64,000 nt of DNA from Azospirillum sp. TSH58. GTDB lineage: Bacteria > Pseudomonadota > Alphaproteobacteria > Azospirillales > Azospirillaceae. Below the pieces are notes generated by a model. It was not told where the DNA came from. It saw only the letters and a program-made list of their open reading frames with translations, and searched no databases. Made by a program: the position numbers and the translations under genes. The stretch is taken from the NCBI RefSeq assembly GCF_003119115.1, contig NZ_CP022369.1, forward strand, positions 434,001 to 498,000. The letters run 5' to 3'. Positions 43,456 to 52,602 of the stretch are shown piece after piece (position 1 is the first letter of the stretch; the number at the start of each line of letters is the position of its first letter).

Positions 43456-45692
43456 CGGTAGATCACCTGGGGAATGTGGAAGTGACGGCCGGTCAGCACC
43501 AGCCCGACGATGTCGCCGCCGGACGCGAGGATGGAGTCGCGCATCCGCGCCGCGACCGGCGCGCGGGTGTGTTCGGCGCGGGCGACCAGGATGTTGGCGT
43601 CCACCATCGGCGACAGCCGGCGGGCAAGATGGCTGTTCCCGATCGGCGGGGACAGGATCAAAATGATGTCAAAGCGTTGGTTCAGCCGTTCCAGAATCTG
43701 GCGGGATTGGGCGATGGGGGTGCGCAGGCTGCCCAGCGCCGATCCCGTCGCCTGCCGCGACACCCAGAGCAGCGGAACGGCGGAGGGCAGCGTTTCGAGG
43801 TCGCCGGTCCCCTGCGGGTCGATGGTCGGCAGCCGCTCGCCGGCTCCGCCGTCGGCCTCGCCGTCTGCCCTGTCGTCTGTCTTGTCATCGGCCCCGGCGT
43901 TGATCGCCGCCAGCTGGCCGGTGCCGTCGCCGCAGAGGTCGATGACCAGGGTCCGCAGGCCCCGCCCCTTGGCGAACTCCAGCGCCAGCCCGCGCGCCAC
44001 GATGGCGTCGCCGTCGCCGTCGTTGGCGGTCACGAACTGGATCAGGGCCATCGGCTGGTCGTCGACGCCGTGGTCGCGCAGCTGGGCGGCCAGATGGATC
44101 AGCTCCTGCTGGGCGCCGGGGGACACCAGCTCGCCGTCGGTGTCGGAGAAGCTGGCGATGGCCGGGACGCCCAGGTCGCGCTCGATCTCGTGGGGCAGGA
44201 TGTAGACCTGGCGCAGCCACGTCGCCAGCACGCCGGCCGCGCCGCCCAGCAGGATGCCGCCGACCAGTCCGGCGATGATGAAGCTCGGCGCCATGCTCGT
44301 CCCGGTCGCCGGAGCCACCGCCGGCTGCACCACGCGGACGTTGGAGAAGCGCACCTTGGCGGCCTCCTCCTCGGCGCGGGCGGCCTCGGTGCGCTGGGCG
44401 TAGTCGCGGTAGATGTCCTCCATCACGCCGCGCGTGCGCTCCAGGTCGCGCAGCTCGCTCTCCGCCTTGCGCAGGCGTCCGACCTTCTCCACCGCCACCG
44501 TGTGCTGGCGGTTCAACTCGTCGAGCTGCCGGGCCACGGCGTCCTGCTCGATCTCCAGCGTCAGCAGATGGTTGTTCAGGAAGGGGATGGACGGGTTGCG
44601 GACCTCGCGCGTGGTGTTGAAGACCGGCTTGTCGCCGCCCTTCATCGACTGCCGGACCGTCCTGATCTTCCGCTCAATCTCCTGAAGCGGCGGATAGTCG
44701 GGCAGGAACTGCGAGGCCATCCGGTCGCGCTCCAGCTCCAGGCGGAGCAGCACGTTGCGGTCGTCGTCGTTCTGGGTGAGGTTGCTCTGTTCCTTGAAAT
44801 CGAACACCCGTTCCGGCAGGGCGGCGAGCCGCTTCTTGGCCGCCGCGACCTCCGCCTGGAGGGCGGCCTGGCGCTCCTGGGTCTGCCGGCGCCGCTGCAC
44901 GATGCTGTCCACCTGGTTGGCGGCGAGCAGGCTTTCCTGTCCGAGATCGACGATGTCGTACTCGGACTTCAGCGCCTGGATCTGTCCTTCGATGCTCTTC
45001 AACTGGTCGGAATGGCGCGCCAGCTCGGAAGCGAGGAAGGGCGAGCGCGGGATGTCGAAGATCGCGCGGCGGCGCTTCAGGTAGGCGTCGGCCAGGGCGT
45101 TGACGGTGTCGGCGGCGAGGTCCGGGTTCTCGTGGCTGAAGCTGAGGCGCACGATGTTGGAGGAGGACTGCTGCTCCACCTGAAGGCGGCGCTTGAACTT
45201 GTCGATGGCCTTTTCGAGCTGGTCCTGCGGGCTGTCGGCGGGCAGGAGGCCGAAGAGGCGCGGCCGCGCGATCTCCGGGAACAGGGTGACCGGGTCCAGC
45301 GCGCTCAGCGTGTCCTCGATCACCCGGCGGCTTTCCAGGATGCGGATCTCGCTGTCCACCGACTTCAGCCCGTCGATCGACAGGAAGGAGGGCAGGGTCC
45401 CGGCCACGTCGCTGATCCCCGCGTGCGAGCGGTCGATCATCATCATGACCAGGCTTTCCGCGGCGTAGCGCGTGCGCGCGTAGGTGGCGGCGGTGAGGCC
45501 GGCGATGATTGCAAGAAGAGCAACGACCAGGATGATGCGCTTGTGATAAAAAGCGAGTATCAGAAGGTCGCGTGGCGTAAATGCCGACACGCCGCTGGAG
45601 AACAGCACCCCATGCGATTGCTGAGCCGGCGAGCCATCCAGCTGATCGGCTGATTGACTCTGCCTGCGATTTTCCAGATGTTGGGACAGCAT
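43446..45692 (-). CDS. Wzc/ExoP-like chain-length determinant, kinase site degenerate
   Basis: A 748-residue inner-membrane protein. Wzz domain with first helix at about residues 52-72, long periplasmic coiled coil (about 200-420), GNVR domain, second helix at about 470-492, then a cytoplasmic BY-kinase-like domain. In that domain the Walker A is not recognisable: where a GEGKST-type loop belongs stands FVTANDGDGDAIVARGL, and there is no tyrosine-rich tail. The Walker B-like strands (RTLVIDLCGDG; IILILSPPIG) remain. It probably sets chain length without kinase activity. First gene of the operon. Confidence 0.88.
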   Translation of the reverse strand: MLSQHLENRRQSQSADQLDGSPAQQSHGVLFSSGVSAFTPRDLLILAFYHKRIILVVALLAIIAGLTAATYARTRYAAESLVMMMIDRSHAGISDVAGTLPSFLSIDGLKSVDSEIRILESRRVIEDTLSALDPVTLFPEIARPRLFGLLPADSPQDQLEKAIDKFKRRLQVEQQSSSNIVRLSFSHENPDLAADTVNALADAYLKRRRAIFDIPRSPFLASELARHSDQLKSIEGQIQALKSEYDIVDLGQESLLAANQVDSIVQRRRQTQERQAALQAEVAAAKKRLAALPERVFDFKEQSNLTQNDDDRNVLLRLELERDRMASQFLPDYPPLQEIERKIRTVRQSMKGGDKPVFNTTREVRNPSIPFLNNHLLTLEIEQDAVARQLDELNRQHTVAVEKVGRLRKAESELRDLERTRGVMEDIYRDYAQRTEAARAEEEAAKVRFSNVRVVQPAVAPATGTSMAPSFIIAGLVGGILLGGAAGVLATWLRQVYILPHEIERDLGVPAIASFSDTDGELVSPGAQQELIHLAAQLRDHGVDDQPMALIQFVTANDGDGDAIVARGLALEFAKGRGLRTLVIDLCGDGTGQLAAINAGADDKTDDRADGEADGGAGERLPTIDPQGTGDLETLPSAVPLLWVSRQATGSALGSLRTPIAQSRQILERLNQRFDIILILSPPIGNSHLARRLSPMVDANILVARAEHTRAPVAARMRDSILASGGDIVGLVLTGRHFHIPQVIYRWL

Positions 45693-45886
45693 CTTTTATG
45701 GGTACCGTAGCGTGTGGATCGGGCACTTTACCGCTAGGGTTTACCACGTCCGATGTAGCCCTGTCATGGGGTGGTTGGGCTTTTGAAGCATTTTGTCTCA
45801 ATTTTTAGCTATTCGCTTTTTGCCGAAACCTCCTACTTTTGGTTGGGTCCCGCGATTGCCGATCGAGCCCCACCGAGCCACAGGCC
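45693..45886. promoter_or_regulatory. AT-rich divergent promoter region of the exopolysaccharide locus
   Basis: The gap between the Wzc-like gene (minus) and the FkbM gene (plus) is clearly richer in A and T than its surroundings, especially 45770-45840, with T-runs such as CAATTTTTAG. It must contain promoters for both directions. I cannot single out a convincing operator. Confidence 0.45.
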
Positions 45887-46717
45887 ATGAACCACCGACT
45901 GTCCTCACTGAAAGCCGCGATCGAGCACCGCCATCCGCGGATGTTCCGACGCCTGACCTGGCTTCGGGACCGGCTCGCGCCCTACTACGCCGAACCGGAA
46001 CTGCGCCTGCTTCCCGCCCTGTGCGTTCCGGGCGAGGCCGCCTACGACATCGGCGCCAACAGCGGCATTTACACCTTCTGGCTCTGCCGCTCCGCGTCGA
46101 GCGTGACGGCTTTCGAGCCCAATCCGAAACTCGCGGCCTTGCTCGAAGCCAAGTTCGCGCCGCTGGTCGCGTCCGGCCGGCTGCGGGTCGAGGGATGCGC
46201 GCTGAGCGACGGCGACGGGTCCATCGTGCTTCACGTTCCGCGCTCCTCCGCTCTGGCCTCGGTCGAGGCGGGGGCGGTGGGGGCCCATGGCGAGGAGGTG
46301 GAGACGGTCACCGTTCCGCGGCGGACGCTGGACCGCTACGACGACCGTCCGGTCGGTTTCCTGAAGATCGACGTGGAGGGGCATGAGACCGCGGTGGTCG
46401 GCGGCGGCCTCGCCCTGATCGGGCGCGACCGTCCCAACCTGCTGATCGAGGCGGAGGAGCGGCACAATCCCGGAGCCCTGGCGGCGTTGCAGGCGCTGCT
46501 GGCCCCATTGGGGTATCGCGGCTACTTCGTCCTGGCGGGGCGCCTGTGCACGCTGGACGGCTTCGACCCGGCCCGCCATCAATCCCGTGCGGCCTTGAAC
46601 GCGGCGGGCACCCACCGCGTCAAGGGGCAGGTCTACATCAACAATTTCATCTTCGTGGCGCGCGACGGCATGGCCGACCGGCTCCGCGCCGCCCTGGGGC
46701 AATCAAGCGGGAATTGA
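45887..46717 (+). CDS. FkbM-family methyltransferase
   Basis: A 276-residue enzyme: AAYDIGANSGIYTFWL (SAM-binding loop), VTAFEPNPKLAALLEAKF, RTLDRYDDRPVGFLKIDVEGHETAVVGG (the FkbM KIDVEG signature) and a C-terminal NFIFVA strand. FkbM enzymes O-methylate sugars. It opens the plus-strand side of the exopolysaccharide locus. ATG 45887 chosen for the MNHRLSSLK start; upstream extension is out of character. Confidence 0.9.
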   Translation: MNHRLSSLKAAIEHRHPRMFRRLTWLRDRLAPYYAEPELRLLPALCVPGEAAYDIGANSGIYTFWLCRSASSVTAFEPNPKLAALLEAKFAPLVASGRLRVEGCALSDGDGSIVLHVPRSSALASVEAGAVGAHGEEVETVTVPRRTLDRYDDRPVGFLKIDVEGHETAVVGGGLALIGRDRPNLLIEAEERHNPGALAALQALLAPLGYRGYFVLAGRLCTLDGFDPARHQSRAALNAAGTHRVKGQVYINNFIFVARDGMADRLRAALGQSSGN

Positions 46718-46750
46718 CGCTCCCGCATTGACGGCCCCGCATTCACGGTC

Positions 46751-47146
46751 TCAGCGGCGGCAGTCGACCTCGGGCCAGGGCCGATTCCGGTAGAAGGGGC
46801 GCAAGGTCAGGATCTTCGCCACCTGCCAGATGCGGCTCTGCCGCTCGGGGCAGAGATTGTTCACCGCCGAGGTCGGGTTGCCCTGCCACCATTCGGGAAG
46901 GTGGACCTCGACCTCGTAGGTGTTCAGGTGCAGTTCGGGTTCGCGAATCCACCAGCCATAGGGCAGACGGTCGAAATGGGTGCGGATTTCCTGGCGGATG
47001 TCGATGGCGCGCCATTCCTCCGTCCCCTGCGCGGCGGCCGGGCGACCCTGCCCGAGCAGCGCGGCGGCGGCGCACAGCATCAACGCGGCGCGGACTCTCC
47101 GGTGGACATTCCGGCGGCATTGCCTTTTGGTCACCATGGTCATCAA
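46751..47146 (-). CDS. secreted hypothetical protein, 131 aa
   Basis: A signal peptide (RAALMLCAAAALLGQGRPAAAQG, cleavage near residue 40) precedes a mature part of about 90 residues rich in Trp and Arg (WWIREPELHLNTYEVEVHLPEWWQG, with two Cys). I do not recognise the family. It is isolated on the minus strand between FkbM and the flippase gene; the two cysteines could form a periplasmic disulphide. Start may be at any of three close methionines. Confidence 0.65.
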   Translation of the reverse strand: MMTMVTKRQCRRNVHRRVRAALMLCAAAALLGQGRPAAAQGTEEWRAIDIRQEIRTHFDRLPYGWWIREPELHLNTYEVEVHLPEWWQGNPTSAVNNLCPERQSRIWQVAKILTLRPFYRNRPWPEVDCRR

Positions 47147-47241
47147 CCGCCTGCTCTCCTTGAGCGGCCCATCGCCGCCGGTCCCAACGCGTTTGCGGAT
47201 GTCGTCCGTTTCCGCGACAACCCCTTATCCCATAGAGCGTG

Positions 47242-48561
47242 ATGCTTCTCCAGACATGGCGTGCCCACGGGCGTTATGCCGTCGGCCTCGGGCTGCGCGG
47301 GGTGGAGGTCGTCGGCAAGCTCGGCCTCTATATCTTGGCGGCGCGCGCGCTGGGCGCCCATGATGCCGGCCTGTTCTTCCTGTGCCTGACCTGGATCGGC
47401 CTGGCATCGACCATGGCGCGGCTGGGGCTCGAACGGGCGATCACGCGGCACATCGCCGCCGAACTGGCCATCGGCCAGGGGAGGGCGGCCGGCCGCGACC
47501 TGCGGACCGGTTTGATCGGCACGGGACTCGCCGCCACTCTGGCCTCGGTGGTGGCCTTCGCCCTGGCGGGGCCGGCGTCGCACCTGCTGTTCGGGGCGCC
47601 CGACCTTGAGACACCGTTGCGCCTGTCGGCCCTGGCCCTGGTGCCGCAGACCTTGACCATCACCATCGGATCGGCCCTGGCAGGGCTCAAGCGGGGAATC
47701 GCCGCGCAGTTCGTGCAGAACGCGCTGTGGCCGGTGCTGATGCTCGCCGCTCTGGCGGCGGGGGTTTCCAGCCTCGATTCCCTTATTCTCGCTCTGGCCG
47801 GGACATTGACGCTCAGCGTCGCGGTCGGGATGGCCCTTCTCGCGCGCGACCGCCGCCGCTTCACCGACCATCCTGTGCCTGCCGATGCCGCGCCTTCAGA
47901 CGGGCGGGCGGAGGCTTTGCCGTCGCTGTGGCACACGGCGCTTCCCCTGTTCGTCGTCGAACTGGTGCAGGTGTCGCTGGCGTCGCTGCCGGTACTCGCG
48001 CTGGGCGTGTTCGTCGACGCGGCCTCGGTCGGCGCGTTCAGCGTGGCGAACCGCATCTCCATGCTGGTCTGGGTCGTCGTCATCAGCATCGGGACCTTCG
48101 CCGCGCCCAATTACGCCGAACTGCATCGCCGCGGCGAGACGTCCCGCCTGCTGGCGATGAACCGCGGCATCATGCTGACCGTCGCGGCGCTGGGCCTGCC
48201 CTTGGTGTCGGTTATGATGATCGTGCCGGAACTGCTGCTCGATCTGGTCGGGCAGGGGTTCGGCAGCGCGGCGACGGCGCTGCGCATCCTCGCCGTCGGC
48301 CAGATGATCCACTGTCTTCTGGCCTGCCAGGACATTCTGCTGGCCATGACCGGGCATGGGGGCACGCTGCGCCGGCTCAACCTGCTGCAACTGGCGGTGT
48401 GCATCGTGCTCGGGGCCGTCCTGATCCCGGTCTTCGGCATGACCGGAGCGGCCGCGGTGACGGCCCTGACGGTCGCCCAGGGAGCGATCGGAACGACGCT
48501 GGTGCGCTTCCTGCTGTTCAGGAGTCACAAGGCTTCCGTCACGGCCTCCAGCCACCTCTGA
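47242..48561 (+). CDS. Wzx-like polysaccharide flippase (MATE/MOP superfamily)
   Basis: A 439-residue membrane protein with about 12-14 helices and the polysaccharide biosynthesis layout: the N-terminal half (YILAARALGAHDAGLFFL) and the C-terminal half (RISMLVWVVVISIGTFAAPNYAELHR) are weakly similar. It flips lipid-linked repeats across the inner membrane for the Wzy-dependent pathway encoded nearby. Its stop codon lies inside the left arm of the toxin-antitoxin operator. Confidence 0.85.
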   Translation: MLLQTWRAHGRYAVGLGLRGVEVVGKLGLYILAARALGAHDAGLFFLCLTWIGLASTMARLGLERAITRHIAAELAIGQGRAAGRDLRTGLIGTGLAATLASVVAFALAGPASHLLFGAPDLETPLRLSALALVPQTLTITIGSALAGLKRGIAAQFVQNALWPVLMLAALAAGVSSLDSLILALAGTLTLSVAVGMALLARDRRRFTDHPVPADAAPSDGRAEALPSLWHTALPLFVVELVQVSLASLPVLALGVFVDAASVGAFSVANRISMLVWVVVISIGTFAAPNYAELHRRGETSRLLAMNRGIMLTVAALGLPLVSVMMIVPELLLDLVGQGFGSAATALRILAVGQMIHCLLACQDILLAMTGHGGTLRRLNLLQLAVCIVLGAVLIPVFGMTGAAAVTALTVAQGAIGTTLVRFLLFRSHKASVTASSHL

Positions 48562-48607
48562 CCAACTTGACCAAACCAGCGGCGCCATCCATATTGGTCA
48601 AGTTGGT
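48561..48607. promoter_or_regulatory. inverted-repeat operator of the toxin-antitoxin pair
   Basis: ACCAACTTGACCAA (48561-48574) and TTGGTCAAGTTGGT (48594-48607) are perfect 14-bp inverted repeats separated by 19 bases, ending 15 bases before the antitoxin ATG. TTGAC-like hexamers occur within the arms. This is the expected autoregulatory operator, bound by antitoxin and toxin-antitoxin complex. Confidence 0.85.
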
Positions 48608-48622
48608 TAAGGGGAGGAAGCC

Positions 48623-48892
48623 ATGGGCCATATCAGCCTGTATGAGGCGAAAACGCACCTCTCGGGCCTCGTCGAGCGGGCGGCGGCCGGGGAAGAGTTC
48701 GTCATCGCCAAGAACGGCGTTCCCATGGCCAAGCTGGTTCCGCTGCCCAAGGTGACGGAACCCCGCAAGCCGGCACGGGCGCTGGGCGTCACCCGGATCG
48801 CGCCGGATTTCGACAATCCCGACGCGCAGATCGAGGCGCTGTTTGCCGGTGACGGTCTGGAGGAAGGGCCGGATGACGGGGCAGGCGGCTGA
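48623..48892 (+). CDS. Phd/YefM-type antitoxin
   Basis: An 89-residue antitoxin. The N-terminal DNA-binding part has the family pattern ISLYEAKTHLSGLVERAAAGEEFVIAKNGVPMAKLVPL; the acidic C-terminus (IEALFAGDGLEEGPDDGAG) should wrap the toxin. A GGAGG ribosome binding site precedes it. It represses its own promoter and neutralises the PIN toxin that follows with a one-base overlap. Confidence 0.92.
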   Translation: MGHISLYEAKTHLSGLVERAAAGEEFVIAKNGVPMAKLVPLPKVTEPRKPARALGVTRIAPDFDNPDAQIEALFAGDGLEEGPDDGAGG

Positions 48893-49278
48893 TGGACCTG
48901 CTGCTCGACACCCACGTGTTCCTCTGGTGGGACGCCGGCGCCGATCCGATCAGCCCGGCGGTGCGGGCCGCGATCGCCAACCCGGACAATCGCGTCTATG
49001 TGAGCGCGGCCTCCGTGTGGGAGATCGCGATCAAAAGCAGCAAGGGGAAGCTGGCCTTCACCGGTTCTCCGAGCGCCGCCATTGTTCTGAACAGCTTCCT
49101 GCCGCTGGCCATCGATCCGGCGCATGCGGAACGGGCCGGAGGTTTGGAGTGGTCACACCCGGACCCGTTCGACCGCATGCTGGTGGCACAGGCCCAAGCC
49201 CAGGACCTGACCCTGGTTCACGCCGATGGCGTGATCGCCGGTTACAAAGGCGTCGCGCAGATGTGGGCACGTCCGTAA
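48892..49278 (+). CDS. vapC: VapC-type PIN-domain toxin
   Basis: A 128-residue PIN ribonuclease. Acidic metal-binding residues: Asp in LLLDTHVFLWW (D6), Glu in SVWEIAIKSSKGKL (about 43), Asp in HPDPFDRMLVAQA (about 97) and Asp in LVHADGVI (about 115). This subgroup (long PIN with WEI.IK) pairs with Phd-like antitoxins. The start codon overlaps the antitoxin stop. It would cut tRNA or other RNA when free. Confidence 0.93.
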   Translation: MDLLLDTHVFLWWDAGADPISPAVRAAIANPDNRVYVSAASVWEIAIKSSKGKLAFTGSPSAAIVLNSFLPLAIDPAHAERAGGLEWSHPDPFDRMLVAQAQAQDLTLVHADGVIAGYKGVAQMWARP

Positions 49279-49445
49279 CGCAGCGGTGAATTGGTCTGAT
49301 GGCGCCGTCCCGGCGGTCACTTTTGCAAATTATTTTCCATAACTCATCTTATGGGATATTTGTGCCGCGCCGGTCGAAGCAGGCCCCCGAATCCAATCAT
49401 TGGATCCGTGCAAAGGCTCTCCGGTGACGGGGGTCGACGTCAGGA

Positions 49446-50534
49446 TCAACGCCCCGGGACGGGCTCGGTCTCGCCCGGCAGGCGCCGGTTGCGGATGGTC
49501 AGCTGGTGGGTCAGCAGAAGCGGAGCCGGCCGCTCCTCCCCGTCCCAGAGCCGGTGCAGCATGCCCACGATGGCCGGGCCGAAATGGTCGGACGGCACGC
49601 GGACCGAGTTCAGCCAGTCGGCGATCCAGGGGTTGATCGGGTTGTCGTCGAAACCGAAGAAGGCCACGTCGCCCGGCACCTCCAACCCCGCCTCCCGCGC
49701 GCGGCGGTAGGCGCCGTAGGCCAGCAGGTCGCTCAGGCAGACGATCACCGGCGGGCGGTCCGCAAGCTCCAGCATCGTCCCCATGGCGTGGTAGCCGGCC
49801 ACGATGTGATCCAGCCCCGGCCCGGTGGCGCGGGGAATGGCCGCCGTGTCCACCCCCGCCGCGGCCAGCCGGTCGAACAGGCCGAGCAGGCGCCAGTGAC
49901 CGGCGGTGCGGTCCAGCGAGGCATGCAGGACGCCGATGCGGCGCGCCCCGCGCTCCAGCAGCCGGTCGGCGATCTCCGCCCCCGCGCCCGCGTTGTCGAG
50001 CCCGACATAGGGAGAGGACGGGTCGCCGGGGTCCGGGCGGTTCACGAAGACCAGCGTGTCGCCGCCCGCCCGCGCCTCGTCCAGCGCCGGGCTGTCCACC
50101 GCGCCGACCAGGATCATCGCGCGGACGAGCTGCGCGCGCATTTCGCGGATGTACTCGTCCTGCACGTCGGCGCGCTCGTGCGTGTCGCACAGCGACATCA
50201 CCAGCCCCTCCCCGCGCAGCGACCATTCGATGGACGAGGCGATGGCCGCCATCGAGGGGTTGGCGAGATTCGCCGCCAGGACGCCGACGATGCGGCTCTC
50301 CCGGCGGCGCAGCGCCCGCCCGACGCTGCCGGGCCGGTAGCCCAGCTCGCGGATCGCCGCCCTCACCCGCTCCGCCGTCTCCTCCGTCGCCTTGTTCGCA
50401 ACGCCGTTGATGACGCGCGAGGCGGTGGCGACCGACACCCCGGCGCGGGCCGCCACCTGGGCGAGCGACGGGGCGAGCGACGCACGCCCCGTGCGCGAGG
50501 CGCGGTTGCGGTCGGATGGCGGGGGCATCGGCAC
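49446..50534 (-). CDS. LacI-family regulator of the glycoside operon
   Basis: A 362-residue repressor. Helix-turn-helix at about residues 22-45 (SLAQVAARAGVSVATASRVINGVANK), hinge YRPGSVGRALRRRESRIVGVL, and effector domain (LERGARRIGVLHASLDR, VCLSDLLAYGAYRRA, FFGFDDNPINPW). It is divergent from the GH2-TRAP-GH31 operon, and an 18-bp palindrome between them (50619-50636) is its probable operator. Confidence 0.92.
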   Translation of the reverse strand: MPMPPPSDRNRASRTGRASLAPSLAQVAARAGVSVATASRVINGVANKATEETAERVRAAIRELGYRPGSVGRALRRRESRIVGVLAANLANPSMAAIASSIEWSLRGEGLVMSLCDTHERADVQDEYIREMRAQLVRAMILVGAVDSPALDEARAGGDTLVFVNRPDPGDPSSPYVGLDNAGAGAEIADRLLERGARRIGVLHASLDRTAGHWRLLGLFDRLAAAGVDTAAIPRATGPGLDHIVAGYHAMGTMLELADRPPVIVCLSDLLAYGAYRRAREAGLEVPGDVAFFGFDDNPINPWIADWLNSVRVPSDHFGPAIVGMLHRLWDGEERPAPLLLTHQLTIRNRRLPGETEPVPGR

Positions 50535-50618
50535 CTCGGTTTGCGCAAGAGGGTTGGCGTGGTGGGGCGGCGTGAAAACCGGTTGCGTAGAGATGCACGC
50601 GCGCCTATTGTTTCGGCA

Positions 50619-50636
50619 AGGGTAATCGATTTCCCT
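50619..50636. promoter_or_regulatory. LacI-type operator
   Basis: AGGGTAATCGATTTCCCT is an 18-bp palindrome with a central CG and one mismatched pair, the form of LacI/GalR-family sites. It lies between the divergent LacI gene and the GH2 gene, about 100 bases upstream of the latter. Confidence 0.75.
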
Positions 50637-50737
50637 CCGCCATGATATCGGTAACGACGCCGGCGGACGGACGAATTGCCCACCCTCGCCCCTTCGACAA
50701 AGCGGGCGCGGAAAAAAAGACGAGGGAGAGGACGCTC

Positions 50738-52588
50738 ATGACAGCCGAAGGCGCCGACCGCGCCACGGTCGTTGACCCTTACGACCATCTTCATGACGAA
50801 ACGTACGCCGACGCCTTCGCCCGTGGGCGGGTGGGCGCCGCGGCCCTGGTGACCGTCGCCGGGCGCGCCGTCGAGTCGTTGGACGGGGACTGGCGCTTCG
50901 CCATCGACCCCCACGACGAGGGGCTGCGCCAGGGATGGTACGCCGACGAGCCGGTGCCGGCCTCGGAATGGACCGTTCCGCGCGATTACGACGACGGCGC
51001 GTGGCAGACCGCCCCCGTCCCCGCCTGCTGGAACATGCTGCGTCCGGAATGGCGGCATTACGAGGGCGGGGCCTGGTACACGCGGACGCTGGACCACACG
51101 CCCGGTCAGGCGGACGAACGCGTCGTCCTGCATGTCGGCGCCGCCGCCTACGAGGCGCGCGTCTTCCTGAACGGCCAATTCCTCGGCGCGCACCGCGGAG
51201 CGTCGACGCCCTTCTGCGTCGAGCTGACCGGGCATCTGCGCCCCGGCCCCAACCGCCTCCAGATCCAGGTCGACAACACGCGCCGAACCGACCGGGTGCC
51301 GATGCGCCACACCGACTGGTTCAACTACGGCGGCCTGTACCGCTCGGTCGCGCTGCTGCGGCTGCCCGCGCTGTTCATCCGGGACTTCGGCGTGACGCTG
51401 GTGCCGGGCAGCGGCTTCCGCCGCGTCGCCGTGGACGTCGCCCTGTCCGACTTGGTGGACGGCACGGCGACCGTCGCCATCGACGGGCTGCTGCCGCCCT
51501 CCCCCATTCCCGTGACCGCCGGGCGCGGACGGGTGGAGTTCGACCTCGCCCCCGAACTCTGGTCGCCGGACTCGCCGCGCCTCTACGGCGTCACCCTGCG
51601 CTTCGGCGCCGATGCCGTGGCCGACCGCGTCGGCTTCCGCGAGATCGCCGTGGCGGGGGAGCGCATCCTCCTCAACGGGCGCGACATCACCCTGCGCGGC
51701 GTCTCGGTGCATGAGGACGATCTTGCGCTCGGCAAGACCAGCGACGAGACGGACATCCGCCGCCGCTGCGCCGACGCCAAGGCGCTGGGCTGCAATTTTC
51801 TGCGCCTTGCCCACTACCCCCACGACCCGCGGGCGGCGGCCATCGCCGACGAGGTCGGGCTGATGCTGTGGTCGGAGATTCCCGTCTACTGGGCCATCGA
51901 CTTCGCCAACCCCGACACCTACGAGGACGCCGCCAACCAGCTCGCCGAGCTGATCGCCCGCGACCGCAACCGGGCCAGCACGATCCTGTGGGGCGTCGGC
52001 AACGAGAACGCCGACACCGACGCCCGCCTGTCCTTCATGGCGCGGCTGGCCGCTCTGGCCCGCCAGCTGGACCCGACGCGGCTGGTGACCGCGGCCTGCC
52101 TGATCGACCGCGAGCGGTTCGCCATCGCCGACCGGCTGGCCGACCATCTCGACGTGATCGGTCTCAACGAGTATTTCGGCTGGTACGAGCCGTCCTTCGA
52201 CGGGCTGCGCCGGCTGCTTGCCAACTCCGCCCCCGGAAAGCCCGTCGTCATCTCCGAATTCGGCGCGGACGCGGTGGCGGGCTTGCGCGGCGGCGACCGC
52301 GACCTTTTCACCGAGGACTGCCAGGAGGCGGTCTACCGCGAGCAGCTCGCCATCCTCGCCACCGCCCCCTACGTGCGCGGGATGACGCCCTGGGTCCTCT
52401 ATGATTTCCGCACCGAGCGGCGGCAGACCGCCTTCCAGCGCGGCTGGAACCGCAAGGGGCTGATCGCCGAGGACAAGACCACCCGCAAGCGGGCCTTCGC
52501 CGTCCTTGCGGCGCATTACCGGGCGATGGCCGACGCCGAAGCCGAGGCGCCGCCGTCGCCGCACACCCAGACAGCCAAATCACGATAA
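50738..52588 (+). CDS. GH2-family glycoside hydrolase (beta-glucuronidase/galactosidase type)
   Basis: A 616-residue cytoplasmic enzyme without signal peptide. Sugar-binding jelly roll (about 50-200, ending TDWFNYGGLYRSV), immunoglobulin-like domain (about 205-300), then TIM barrel with the acid/base Glu in ILWGVGNENADTD and nucleophile Glu in VVISEFGADAVAG. FRLAHYPHDP-type segment (FLRLAHYPHDPRAAAIADEVGL) is typical of beta-glucuronidases. Preceded by GAGGGAGAGGA. First gene of a LacI-controlled operon with a TRAP importer, so it probably splits an imported oligosaccharide or glycoside. Confidence 0.9.
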   Translation: MTAEGADRATVVDPYDHLHDETYADAFARGRVGAAALVTVAGRAVESLDGDWRFAIDPHDEGLRQGWYADEPVPASEWTVPRDYDDGAWQTAPVPACWNMLRPEWRHYEGGAWYTRTLDHTPGQADERVVLHVGAAAYEARVFLNGQFLGAHRGASTPFCVELTGHLRPGPNRLQIQVDNTRRTDRVPMRHTDWFNYGGLYRSVALLRLPALFIRDFGVTLVPGSGFRRVAVDVALSDLVDGTATVAIDGLLPPSPIPVTAGRGRVEFDLAPELWSPDSPRLYGVTLRFGADAVADRVGFREIAVAGERILLNGRDITLRGVSVHEDDLALGKTSDETDIRRRCADAKALGCNFLRLAHYPHDPRAAAIADEVGLMLWSEIPVYWAIDFANPDTYEDAANQLAELIARDRNRASTILWGVGNENADTDARLSFMARLAALARQLDPTRLVTAACLIDRERFAIADRLADHLDVIGLNEYFGWYEPSFDGLRRLLANSAPGKPVVISEFGADAVAGLRGGDRDLFTEDCQEAVYREQLAILATAPYVRGMTPWVLYDFRTERRQTAFQRGWNRKGLIAEDKTTRKRAFAVLAAHYRAMADAEAEAPPSPHTQTAKSR

Positions 52589-52602
52589 CCGGAGGATTCG
52601 TC

